This document shows, piece after piece, positions 7,253-15,257 of a stretch of DNA of 49,152 nt. A program made the position numbers and the translations under genes. The first letter of the stretch is position 1. The number at the start of each line of letters is the position of its first letter. The stretch lies in assembly GCF_019710745.1 (NCBI RefSeq), contig NZ_JAHKJW010000057.1, positions 1-49,152 on the forward strand, read 5' to 3'. The notes beneath the pieces were generated by a model that saw nothing but the letters and a program-made list of their open reading frames with translations, was not told the DNA's origin and searched no databases. This DNA comes from Streptomyces beigongshangae. GTDB lineage: Bacteria; Actinomycetota; Actinomycetes; Streptomycetales; Streptomycetaceae.

Positions 7253-8431
7253 TCACCGGAGCGCCTCGGTCCTTTGGTCGGCCGTGAGGGAGGCGAAGAG
7301 GGAGAACGCGATGAGCAGTGCGACCGCGACGAGGAGCCCGCTCACCCAGAGTGGCCCAAGGTCCCCGGCTTCGGTGCTGAGAGTGGACGCAGCGATGACG
7401 GGGCCGGTGGCGGCGCCCACGTTGAGCGCCGCGGTCGCATACGAGCCGGCCATCGTGGGGGCTCCCGCGGCCTCGTAGAGGACCCGCGTGATCAGCGTGC
7501 TGCCCAGGGCGAACGACAGTGCGCCCTGCACGAACACGAGGATGAACAGGGCGACCGGCTTGTGCGCCAGCAGCGCCAGGACCGGCCAGCCGACGAGCAG
7601 CAACGGACCGCCGACCGCGACGACCTGACCGGGATGCCGGTCGGACAGCCGGCCGGCGACGATGACGCCCACGCAGGAACCGGCGCCGAAGAGCACCAGG
7701 GCGACAGAGATCCACAACTCGCCCAGCCCTGCGCTGTCGGTCACCACAGGGGCCAGGAAGGTGAGGCTTGCGAAGGTCGCCGCATTCACCAGCGCGCCGA
7801 GCAGCATCACCAGAATCAACCGCGCCCGCGTGAGGTGGGCGAGCTCCGCGCGCAACGCCGGCCTGCCGGTTGCCTCCTCCTCATCCCGTCCTGCGGGGAT
7901 TCCTTTCAGAATGCCAAGAGCCGCAGGCAGGCAGAGAGCGGCGACAGCCCAGAAGGTGGCCTGCCAGCCGAGCAACGTGCCGAGCACCGAACCACCGGGG
8001 ACACCGGCGATCGTGGCCACCGTCGTGCCTGACAGCAGCACGGCCAGCGCACGTCCCTTCCTGTCGGGCGAAACCAGCGCGGCCGCAGCCGTCAGAGCGA
8101 CGGCAAGGAACCCTGCGTTCGCGAGCGCGGCGACGACCCGGGTGGCGAACAGGACGGGGAAGCTCGTGGTGACGGCTCCCACGACGTGGGCTGCCGCGAA
8201 GACGAAGAGGAATCCGACAAGGCTGGAGCGCCTGGGCCGGTTACGGGCGAGTGCGGCCACAAGAGGGGCACCGACGATCATGCCGACTGCGAAGGCCGAG
8301 GTGAGCGTTCCAGTCGTCCCGACTGTGACATCGAGGTCCGAGGCGATGTCCGGCAAGAGACCGGCGAGCATGAATTCCGAGGTGCCCATGGCGAAAACCG
8401 CCATGGCGAGCAGGTACAGCGGGAGAGGCAT
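7253..8431 (-). CDS. MFS exporter of the Cmx/CmlR (chloramphenicol-type) drug-efflux family
   Basis: 392-residue, twelve-helix major facilitator. The N-terminus MPLPLYLLAMAVFAMGTSEF and the following 'LAGLLPDIASDL' match DHA1-type exporters related to Cmx and CmlR. Motif A is present in the loop after helix 2 (ARNRPRRSS), and motif C-like VPGGSVLG follows helix 5. The frame begins 13 codons upstream, but ATG at 8431 has GGAG 7 nt before it and starts exactly like family members. Predicted role: proton-driven export of a small toxic compound. Chloramphenicol specificity cannot be concluded. It lies downstream of hxlR on the same strand, within the accessory segment. Confidence 0.88.
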   Translation of the reverse strand: MPLPLYLLAMAVFAMGTSEFMLAGLLPDIASDLDVTVGTTGTLTSAFAVGMIVGAPLVAALARNRPRRSSLVGFLFVFAAAHVVGAVTTSFPVLFATRVVAALANAGFLAVALTAAAALVSPDRKGRALAVLLSGTTVATIAGVPGGSVLGTLLGWQATFWAVAALCLPAALGILKGIPAGRDEEEATGRPALRAELAHLTRARLILVMLLGALVNAATFASLTFLAPVVTDSAGLGELWISVALVLFGAGSCVGVIVAGRLSDRHPGQVVAVGGPLLLVGWPVLALLAHKPVALFILVFVQGALSFALGSTLITRVLYEAAGAPTMAGSYATAALNVGAATGPVIAASTLSTEAGDLGPLWVSGLLVAVALLIAFSLFASLTADQRTEALR

Positions 8432-8737
8432 CAAGTGGCTCCGAGGTGAGGACAAGCACGAGAAGGTCATCTCGTCACCGCGGCCAGCCCCAAGGGCACC
8501 CTCGTCCAGCCGCGGAACGCGGCGCGACGACAGGGCTATGAGCTCAGTGGTTCAGGGGGCTGACGGCGTGACCGAAAGCCCCCACCTTGTCCGACTCAGG
8601 ACTCGACATGGCCCGCACGTTACCCGACCGATGCCCGTCGGAGCATCCTGGTTTCACCGGCATCGGCCCGTGTCACCGACGTCATGTCCCGCAACACCTG
8701 GCCGTTGCGGGTCGGGAGGTGGACGACGTCTCGCTGA
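8432..8737. other. Intergenic region between hxlR and the MFS gene
   Basis: 306 bp. It holds the perfect 8-bp inverted repeat described separately and presumably the MFS promoter. No convincing coding frame or leader peptide could be supported. Confidence 0.5.
8628..8666. repeat. Inverted repeat between hxlR and the MFS gene
   Basis: ccgatgcc (8628-8635) and ggcatcgg (8659-8666) are perfect complements separated by 23 nt. It lies 72 bp past the hxlR stop and about 200 bp before the MFS start. It could end the hxlR transcript or attenuate read-through into the exporter gene. Confidence 0.4.
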
Positions 8738-9160
8738 TCAGCGGATCTCGTTGTCGGGGTGCTCGCTGTCGTAGGTCTCACGGGCGCGGGCGATGTGGGC
8801 CCGGTGTTCGAGCGACCAGTCGGCGAGTGCCTTGACGAGGTGGGTCAGGCTCGCGCCCGTCCCGGTGAGCCGGTAGTCGACCTGGGCCGGCACGGTCGGA
8901 TACACGGTCCGAAGGACCAGACCGTCTCGCTCCAGCCGGCGCACCGTAAGGGTCAGCATGCGCTGGGAGATCCCCTCGACGGCGCGCTGAAGCTGCCGGA
9001 AGCGCCGCGGACCGCTGGCGAGTTCGACGATGACGAGGACCGACCACTTGTCGCCGACCCGGTCGAGGACGTCGCGGATCCCGCAGTCGGGGTGGTCCTG
9101 CTGTCCGCAGGGTTCGAGTGCAGCGGGTCCAGCGGTTACCCCGGTGTGCGTCACTGACAC
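8738..9160 (-). CDS. HxlR-family transcriptional regulator (QorR/YodB-like)
   Basis: 140-residue winged-helix DNA-binding protein. The HxlR core reads VGDKWSVLVIVELASGPRRF followed by the recognition region GISQRMLTLTVRRLERDGL and a wing. The N-terminus has two cysteines (C18GQQDHPDC26), where redox-sensing members of the family carry their reactive Cys. The start is GTG at 9160 with AAGGAGG ahead of it. It is divergent from an NmrA-like NAD(P)-binding reductase gene, the arrangement of regulators such as QorR with their quinone reductase target. Likely role: thiol-sensitive repressor of the divergent gene and of itself. Confidence 0.92.
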   Translation of the reverse strand: MSVTHTGVTAGPAALEPCGQQDHPDCGIRDVLDRVGDKWSVLVIVELASGPRRFRQLQRAVEGISQRMLTLTVRRLERDGLVLRTVYPTVPAQVDYRLTGTGASLTHLVKALADWSLEHRAHIARARETYDSEHPDNEIR

Positions 9161-9247
9161 GAAACTGCCTCCTTGTGGGCCGACCTGGGCCGGTCGAAGA
9201 TCTCACCGTAGTTACTGAAGAGAACCACGGCAGGAGACGGAACCACA
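9161..9247. promoter_or_regulatory. Shared hxlR/reductase divergent promoter region
   Basis: 87 bp between the two start codons. It includes accGTAgtTACtgaag, a short imperfect dyad (GTA..TAC, 9212-9219) of the kind bound by HxlR proteins. Ribosome sites AAGGAGG (for hxlR) and AGGAG (for the reductase) lie at the two edges. Confidence 0.5.
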
Positions 9248-10063
9248 ATGATCATGGTGACCGGCGCGAACGGACAGCTCGCCTCCCTCACGCTCCAGGA
9301 ACTGGCCGAGCGCCGCACACCCGCCCTGGGCGGCACTCGGTCGCCCGCAGGAGGGCAACGGCGACTCGACTTCGACGACACCACGAGCCTCGACCTCACC
9401 GGCGTCTCCGTACTGGTCCTCGTCTCGGCCGGATACGCCGAGGACGACCGGGTCATCGCCCGCCACCAGGCGGCCCTGGACGCCGCGGTGCGCGATGGCG
9501 TGAGCCACGTGGTCTACACCAGCCTGACCGGCGACGGCGACCACCTCGGCTTCGCGCTCGCCCATCGCGCCACCGAGCAGCTGATCAAAGCCAGCGGACT
9601 CGGGTGGACGGTCCTGCGCAACGGGCTCTACGCCGAACTCTTCGGGGCGCTTTTGACCTGGACGGACGACGGCGTGGAATCGGCGTTCGGCGCCGGGGCG
9701 CTCGCCGCTGTGGCGCGGGCGGACCTGGCGGCGGCCGCAGCCGTCGTGGCCGGCGATCCGGCCGCGCACGCCGGCCGGACCTACGACCTGGTCGGCGAAC
9801 CGATCACCGCCGCCGGCGTCGCCGGATCCCTGGGGGTCGCGCACCGGACCCTTGCACTGGAGGAGTACCGGGCCCGGCTCCTGGCCGACGACACGCTGCT
9901 GCCGTTCCAGCCGCCGATGCTCGCCTCGATCGCGACCGGCGTTCGCCACGGGTTCCTCGGTACCACCGGCCCCGACCTCGCCCGCCTGCTCGGCCGACCA
10001 CTCACCGACCCGCTCACCGTCGCCACGCACACCGCGGCCATGATGCGCCGCGAGGCCGTCTGA
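9248..10063 (+). CDS. NmrA-like NAD(P)H-binding reductase (quinone oxidoreductase type)
   Basis: 271-residue atypical SDR. The N-terminal dinucleotide motif reads MVTGANGQLA. The extended region contains VYTSLTGDGD, the atypical active-site segment, and 'ASGLGWTVLRNGLYAE', typical of NmrA/QOR2-type proteins. These reduce quinones or bind NAD(P)H as sensors. It has the same divergent arrangement with a Cys-containing HxlR regulator as known quinone/electrophile-response pairs, so detoxification of reactive quinones is the best guess. The substrate is not shown by the sequence. Confidence 0.88.
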   Translation: MIMVTGANGQLASLTLQELAERRTPALGGTRSPAGGQRRLDFDDTTSLDLTGVSVLVLVSAGYAEDDRVIARHQAALDAAVRDGVSHVVYTSLTGDGDHLGFALAHRATEQLIKASGLGWTVLRNGLYAELFGALLTWTDDGVESAFGAGALAAVARADLAAAAAVVAGDPAAHAGRTYDLVGEPITAAGVAGSLGVAHRTLALEEYRARLLADDTLLPFQPPMLASIATGVRHGFLGTTGPDLARLLGRPLTDPLTVATHTAAMMRREAV

Positions 10064-10215
10064 CACGGACAGCGCGTGGGCAGTCGCAAGCCGTCCCGGA
10101 CAGGGCAGGGCAGGGCTGCCACGGCGTACGGCAGGTCCCTGCGGAACTCGCGGGTACCGGCGTCGTGATGTCCGAATCGGCTCCGGCGTACGGCCGTCGT
10201 CTTCGACTGCGGACT

Positions 10216-10250
10216 CGGCACGGCACGGCACGGCACGGCACGGCACGGCA
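10216..10250. repeat. Pentanucleotide microsatellite (CGGCA)7
   Basis: Seven perfect consecutive copies of cggca in the gap between the reductase and the ABC permease gene. Perfect arrays of this length are unusual in Streptomyces and should be prone to slippage. Confidence 0.95.
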
Positions 10251-10329
10251 CCGGCCTGAACCACGCTACGCACACCGGTGATGGGACAGCCTCTCGACCG
10301 GCGACGAGGACCCGTGGGAAAGACCGTGA

Positions 10330-11136
10330 TCACCTTGTCCGGACTCTCGCTCTGCGGGACCACCGGGAGCGGGACCACCGGGAGAGGAAAGGGCGTTGGG
10401 TGTGGAGGACGAGCAGTGCCAGGGCGCCGGTCGCTGCGGACCAGGTGAGGGAGAGCAGGCCGTGGGACCAGGGGATGTGTGGGGTGAGGACTGAACCCAG
10501 CGCCAGCTGGTTCACGCCGTACAGAGGAAGCGCGGACACGCCCGCCACGTCCATGAGCGTGTTGAAGACGGGATTCTGCAGGCCGGTGTCGACCAGGCTG
10601 AGCATGATGATGAGGAAGAAGCCCTCCAACTCGCCGCGGACCAGGGAGCCGAGCAGAAGGCCGATGCCGCCGTAGGCGAGGCCGGCGCCCGCAAGGGCCA
10701 GTACCAGGGGTGCGGTGTGGCGTACGGGCAGGGAGATCCACAGCAGGATCGTGGTGTAGAGGGCCAGCAGGGTGGCCGTGAGGGCGACGGCGGCAAGTTT
10801 GGCCAGCAGTATCGGAAGCCGGGGATAACCGGCCAGCAGCAGACGGCGGTCCATCTCCCGTGATTGGAAGGTCTCGGTGAAGGCGACGAAACCGGCCACC
10901 ATGGTGATGGCGCCCAGCGCGCTGGCCACCTGGCCGGCCTGGCTGGCCGGAGCGGAGACGGGGACGCTGATGGCGTCCAGCCGGATGCTCACCACTTGGT
11001 CGGAGGTGCACAGGCGTGCCACGACGATCCAGACGGGGATGAACGCGATCGCCAGAGCCAGGGCCAGCCGGTTGCGCAGGTGGCCCAGCAGAGTGCAGCG
11101 CAGCAGTTCGGTGAATGCCGTCCAGGAGGGCCTCAT
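10330..11136 (-). CDS. ABC exporter permease subunit
   Basis: 268-residue integral membrane protein with about six hydrophobic helices, for example LALALAIAFIPVWIVVARL (24-42), GAITMVAGFVAF and ALTATLLALYTTILLWISL. It resembles ABC-2 type permeases that pair with a single-domain ATPase. Its start (ATG at 11136) overlaps the ATPase stop by 4 bp, so the two are translationally coupled and form one transporter. The C-terminal 20 residues are Arg/Ser rich and probably cytoplasmic. Substrate unknown; drugs, peptides or lipids are all possible for this class. Confidence 0.85.
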   Translation of the reverse strand: MRPSWTAFTELLRCTLLGHLRNRLALALAIAFIPVWIVVARLCTSDQVVSIRLDAISVPVSAPASQAGQVASALGAITMVAGFVAFTETFQSREMDRRLLLAGYPRLPILLAKLAAVALTATLLALYTTILLWISLPVRHTAPLVLALAGAGLAYGGIGLLLGSLVRGELEGFFLIIMLSLVDTGLQNPVFNTLMDVAGVSALPLYGVNQLALGSVLTPHIPWSHGLLSLTWSAATGALALLVLHTQRPFLSRWSRSRWSRRARVRTR

Positions 11137-11777
11137 CGGTCGGTCCCCTCGAAGTGCAGACGACCTTGGCGCAGGTGAGCGATCACGTCGAAGTGGTGCA
11201 GGTCGTGCAGCAGGTGGGAGACCACGATGATCGACCGGCCCTGATCTCGCAGGTCGGCGGCCAGGTTCCAGAACCGCTGGTGGGTGTCCCGGTCGAAGCC
11301 CTGGTAGGGCTCGTCCAGGACCAGCAACTGCGGATCGTGCATGAGAGCGATCAGCAGGTTCAGCTTCTGTCGCGTTCCTCCGCTGAGCTCGCCGACCTGC
11401 TGTCGCCGGCAGCCGGTCAGCGCCAGCAACTCCATCAGCTCGTCGGCGCGCTCCAGTGTCGGCAGCCGGTAGGCCATCTGGAACAACCGCAGATGCTGTC
11501 CGACGGTGAACGCGTCGTTCAGTACCGCCCGTTGCGGGCAGTACCCCACCGTCCCGGTCCGTGTCACCGTTCCGCGGTCGGGTGCGAGGTGTCCCACGGC
11601 GATCTCCAGCAGAGTGCTCTTCCCCGCCCCGTTCTCGCCGACGACTCCCACCAGCGTCCCGGCGGACACATCAAGATCCGCATCGTGCAGGACCTGCCTG
11701 CCGCCGTATCCCTTGCGGACTCCGCTGATCCGCAGCCGTGACCGGTGTGGCCGGGAAGGTGTCGTCACTGCCTGCAC
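11133..11777 (-). CDS. ABC exporter ATP-binding subunit
   Basis: About 215 residues with a full nucleotide-binding domain: Walker A GENGAGKST (47-55), Q-loop region YCPQRAVLND, signature LSGGTRQK, Walker B LLVLDEP, D-loop, and H-switch VSHLL. The frame runs upstream to a GTG at 11834 without a ribosome site. I chose GTG at 11777, preceded by GAGGGG, because the ABC domain begins shortly after it. First gene of the two-gene transporter; gene order is ATPase then permease. Confidence 0.9.
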   Translation of the reverse strand: MQAVTTPSRPHRSRLRISGVRKGYGGRQVLHDADLDVSAGTLVGVVGENGAGKSTLLEIAVGHLAPDRGTVTRTGTVGYCPQRAVLNDAFTVGQHLRLFQMAYRLPTLERADELMELLALTGCRRQQVGELSGGTRQKLNLLIALMHDPQLLVLDEPYQGFDRDTHQRFWNLAADLRDQGRSIIVVSHLLHDLHHFDVIAHLRQGRLHFEGTDR

Positions 11778-12057
11778 ATGAGCCCCTCGAAGGATCGGTC
11801 TGGACAGCGAGCCGGTCCGGAGAAGCCCGGCCACAGCGACCAGGGCCGCGCAGGTTCAGGTCCCCTGGCCTGCCAGGCTCACGACCGCTCGGTCGCACCC
11901 TGCCCGGACAGCCCTGTCCTGGGGCGGACCGGTTCCCCGTGAGGTCGGCTGCCCGGTGTCCAACGACTCCGTACCGCCGGTGTAACGGTGGTCATCCGCT
12001 GTTCTCCACCCGTCAGTTGGGCGTGACGTGCGCCGCGGTGCGCCGTTGTAGGGGGCG

Positions 12058-13281
12058 ATGCCCACGACACCAGAACGAGACCTCGGCGCTCCCACGATCG
12101 TGATCGGAGCCGGCCCCCACGGCCTGGCGGCCGCCGCGCTGCTGAACCGCTTCGGAGAACCGGCCGTGGTCCTGGAACGGTCGGACCGCGTGGGAGCGAG
12201 CTGGGCGCAGCGCTATGACCACCTGCGCCTGCATACCACTTCCGGCACATCGGGACTCCCCGGCCTGTCGGTGCCGCGCCAGGCGGGCCGGTGGGTGAGC
12301 CGGGACGACTACGTGCGCTACCTGCGGGGCTACGTCGCCCATCACCGGCTCGACGTCCGGGTGGCCACCCCGGTGCAGCGCGTCGTGCGGGCCGAACCAG
12401 GTTCGGAAGCACAGTGGCTGCTCCGTACTCCCGACGGCCCGGTGCCCGCTGGTGCGGTCGTGGTGGCCACCGGACGCTGCCACACCCCGAACATCCCCGA
12501 CTGGCCCGGGCGTTCGACCTTCACCGGCACACTGCTGCACTCGGCCCACTACCGCTCTCCGCACCCCTACCGCGGGCAGCGCGTCCTGGTGGTCGGCGCC
12601 GGTAACAGCGGTACCGAGATCGCGAGCGTCCTGGCCGGAGCCGGAGCCGAGCGAGTACGGATCGCGGTCCGCACCCCACCCAACATCCTGCCCCGCTCCA
12701 GCGCACGCTGGCATGCGGCCGGCCGGCTGACGGAGACCCTCCCGCTCGCGTGGCGCGACCGCACCTCCCTGCTCACGCAACGTCTCGCGGTGCCCGACCT
12801 GACCTCTCGGGGGCTGCCGCGGCCCCGCACGGGTCTGTACACCCGCAACGCCCGCGAAGGGGTCAACCCGGTGCTCGACCACGGCTTCGTGGACGCCGTC
12901 CGCTCCGGGCAGGTCGAACCGGTCGCGGCCGTCCAGGCGTTCGACGGCCCCTACGTGATACTGGCCGACGGCACCCGGCTGCGACCCGACACGGTCATCG
13001 CCGCCACGGGGTACCGGCCCGACCTGCTCGACCTGGTCGGGTCCCTGGGCGTACTCGACGATGAGGGGCGGCCCCTCGCCGTGGGGGCGCAGGCCCATCC
13101 CGCGGCCCCGTGTCTCCACTTCGCCGGATACACCAATCCCCTCACGGGTGTCCTCCGGCAGGCGGGCATCGAGGCGCGTGCCATCGCCCACGCGCTCCGC
13201 CGCGAGAAGGCCCGGGCAACCCGTTTCACCCCCGGCTCGGCGACCGCACGGCCGACGCACGTTGACTCCCGCCGTGGATGA
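12058..13281 (+). CDS. FAD-dependent NAD(P)-binding monooxygenase (flavin-containing monooxygenase-like)
   Basis: 407-residue two-dinucleotide-binding-domain flavoprotein. FAD site GAGPHG near residues 16-21 (IVIGAGPHGLAAA), FMO-type segment 'RVGASW' with 'LRLHT', NADPH site VVGAGNSGTE near 180-189, and a C-terminal ATGY motif near 319-322. These motifs match FMO/Baeyer-Villiger-like or TrkA-type flavin oxidoreductases. ATG at 12058 is preceded by AGGGGGCG. It is divergent from the ABC exporter. Likely reaction: NADPH-dependent oxygenation of a small soluble molecule; substrate unknown. Confidence 0.9.
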   Translation: MPTTPERDLGAPTIVIGAGPHGLAAAALLNRFGEPAVVLERSDRVGASWAQRYDHLRLHTTSGTSGLPGLSVPRQAGRWVSRDDYVRYLRGYVAHHRLDVRVATPVQRVVRAEPGSEAQWLLRTPDGPVPAGAVVVATGRCHTPNIPDWPGRSTFTGTLLHSAHYRSPHPYRGQRVLVVGAGNSGTEIASVLAGAGAERVRIAVRTPPNILPRSSARWHAAGRLTETLPLAWRDRTSLLTQRLAVPDLTSRGLPRPRTGLYTRNAREGVNPVLDHGFVDAVRSGQVEPVAAVQAFDGPYVILADGTRLRPDTVIAATGYRPDLLDLVGSLGVLDDEGRPLAVGAQAHPAAPCLHFAGYTNPLTGVLRQAGIEARAIAHALRREKARATRFTPGSATARPTHVDSRRG

Positions 13282-13483
13282 GCCAGTGCAGGCCCGGAGC
13301 TCTCGGGGGTGGGCGGTAGCAGCCGGTGAACGGCGACCGCCCGGACACGCGAAGCCGCTGCGCCGCTGACGCGGGTACCGGGCACCTTGCCACCGGTCAC
13401 GGGTCGGCGAGGGCGATGGTGCGAGTGTGCGCCAGGCCACGCCCGGTACCGGCCGGTGGCGAGGTATGTCCCGTGCGACTTGA

Positions 13484-14602
13484 TCAGCGGCTGGGCAGAC
13501 GCGTGGCCCTGAGGCCGTCGAGGGGATACTCCTGGGGCAGGCGGGACGGGTCCCCCGGGACGGTGATCTGCACGGTGATGGGCCGAGAGCTGCCCGCGGC
13601 CAGGAACTGGTCGCTTTCGGCTTCCAGGTACGCCTTGCCGTCCTGGGCGATGACACGTACGCCGGACGCCTCGGCCTTCGCGCCCTTCAGCGAGGGCAGA
13701 TCGAAGGAGATCCGGAACCTCCTGACGTCCTCGGCCTTGCCACTGCCCTTGCTGACGGCGGTGAGCGTGAGGTCGAAGCTGTACACCCTGCCCCGGGGAT
13801 CGCCGCTCTCCCAGGCCCGGTTGAATTGCTTGGAGACGTCGATCTCGTCGTAACTGGGCGGGACGGGCAGGGGGGTGATGCGCCCGGCGCCGTTCATGAT
13901 CTCCAGGGCGCCCACGGGTACCCTTCCCCGCCCGATGCGCTGCGAGTGGTCGGGAATCGTGGCCGTGGTCAAGTCGAGGTGGTTGACGTTGCCCGCGGAG
14001 TCGACCGCGTAGAAGTTGCCGTCCTGGTCGAAGAAGGTGGCCGAGTACGACTTGCGCGAGCCTGCTGCGGTGCTGGCTTCCGCCGGCGGGAAGACCCCCT
14101 TCTTGAGAACGGTCCTCATGGGCTGCCGGCCCGGGTCGACGAGCAGCAGGTCGCCGTTGTCGCCCTCCACCGAGATCAGCCGCCCGTCCTTGGGGTGGTA
14201 GGCGAAGTCGTCCCACCGGCCGCTTCCGGGTGCGTTGCGAGGCATGGCCTTCAGGGCCGCCACATCGATGGCGTAGCTGTGCACGTCGGGGTTGCTGACG
14301 ACGAAGAGGGTCTTCCCGTCGGGATCCATGTCACCGTCGAACCAGGGCCCGCTCGGCAGCCCGTCGACGACCCGGTCCTTCAGGGTGCCCGTCGCCACGT
14401 CGATGGTGACGAGCTTGTTCCGGCCCACGGCCAGCAGCAGGGGCTCCTGGTCGTCGCCACGGTACTGCGCACCCATGGCGGTGTATCCGGGCTCGTAGGG
14501 CCGCACGTTCTCGACGACACGGGTGTCACCGTCGACGGGATCGAAGCGGTAGATGCGGGTGTTGATCCTGCCGACGGCGAGATACACCTTTCGGTGGGCC
14601 AT
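13484..14602 (-). CDS. Beta-propeller-like protein of unknown function
   Basis: 372 residues with repeated strands typical of YVTN/WD-type propellers: VYLAVGRINTRIYRFD, LLAVGRNKLVTIDVATG, LFVVSNPDVHSYAID, LISVEGDNGDLLLVD and NFYAVDSAGNVNHLD. The N-terminal half resembles DUF6923-like domains. The C-terminal third (after ~240) is a separate beta-rich domain ending LPQEYPLDGLRA. No signal peptide is visible, so cytoplasmic unless the start is wrong. ATG at 14602 has AAGGA 11 nt upstream; ATG at 14644 (14 codons earlier) is the alternative. The gene is inside the accessory segment and divergent from the molybdoenzyme across a 655-bp gap. Function not recognised. Confidence 0.75.
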   Translation of the reverse strand: MAHRKVYLAVGRINTRIYRFDPVDGDTRVVENVRPYEPGYTAMGAQYRGDDQEPLLLAVGRNKLVTIDVATGTLKDRVVDGLPSGPWFDGDMDPDGKTLFVVSNPDVHSYAIDVAALKAMPRNAPGSGRWDDFAYHPKDGRLISVEGDNGDLLLVDPGRQPMRTVLKKGVFPPAEASTAAGSRKSYSATFFDQDGNFYAVDSAGNVNHLDLTTATIPDHSQRIGRGRVPVGALEIMNGAGRITPLPVPPSYDEIDVSKQFNRAWESGDPRGRVYSFDLTLTAVSKGSGKAEDVRRFRISFDLPSLKGAKAEASGVRVIAQDGKAYLEAESDQFLAAGSSRPITVQITVPGDPSRLPQEYPLDGLRATRLPSR

Positions 14603-15257
14603 GAAGGCGGACGTCCTTTCGCGAGGAGTTGGGGGAGCACTCATGGTTTGCGCACGTCCACCCGCCCCACAAGCACTCCTTGTGACCGTTCGAACACAAC
14701 GAGCCACCACCGCACGGCGAGCCGCTGGGTCCTTCCGCCGACGGTCGGATCGCACGGGACCGCGTCCCCGTCTGCCCGCGCGGCAACATTCGAAGATCCT
14801 CCGGCGCGGGCTCCCCAGCCCGGTGTGCCGCCGGCCCCGGGCGCGCCGACCCGGGTCTTCCGGACGTACCGCCGGCCCGTGGAGCCGGAGTCGAGCGCGG
14901 AACCCGCAGGAAGGACACCGACCCACGGCGTGATGGAGGCCGTCGCCCCGTTGGCGGCAGCACGGCGGATTCGATGAGGCCGGCGCGCCCGCCCCGAGGT
15001 CTCAAAATGTCCGGGTCCACGGAATGCCGACTGCGCCTGTCGTCGAACGACCGTTTGACGACGCATGCTCCCTCGGGCGAGTCGACGCGGACGGTGCTTC
15101 TGTGCGGCCGTCGAAAGGCCCGGGCGCCTACAGGGGTCGGGAAGCGGGCCGCAGTGGGAGTCTGTGTCCTACGGCCCGTCAACTGACATGAAACCTCTGT
15201 GACATGAGTGGCCACTGTCCGGGAGCCGGGGAACCTCGCAGACGGAGTTGAGGCATC
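14603..15257. other. Long intergenic region between divergent genes
   Basis: 655 bp with no convincing gene on either strand; open frames here are shadows without start or ribosome signals. It probably holds promoters for both the propeller gene and the molybdoenzyme. A decayed gene cannot be excluded because accessory segments often contain such debris. Confidence 0.5.

Noticed and set aside
10216..10250. CRISPR-like repeats (also 26467-26534 and 22881-22904)
   Set aside because: These are contiguous tandem repeats without spacers, and no cas genes are present.
13826..14977. 383-codon plus-strand frame over the propeller gene and its upstream gap
   Set aside because: Antisense shadow of the propeller CDS for most of its length, with no ribosome site or domain.
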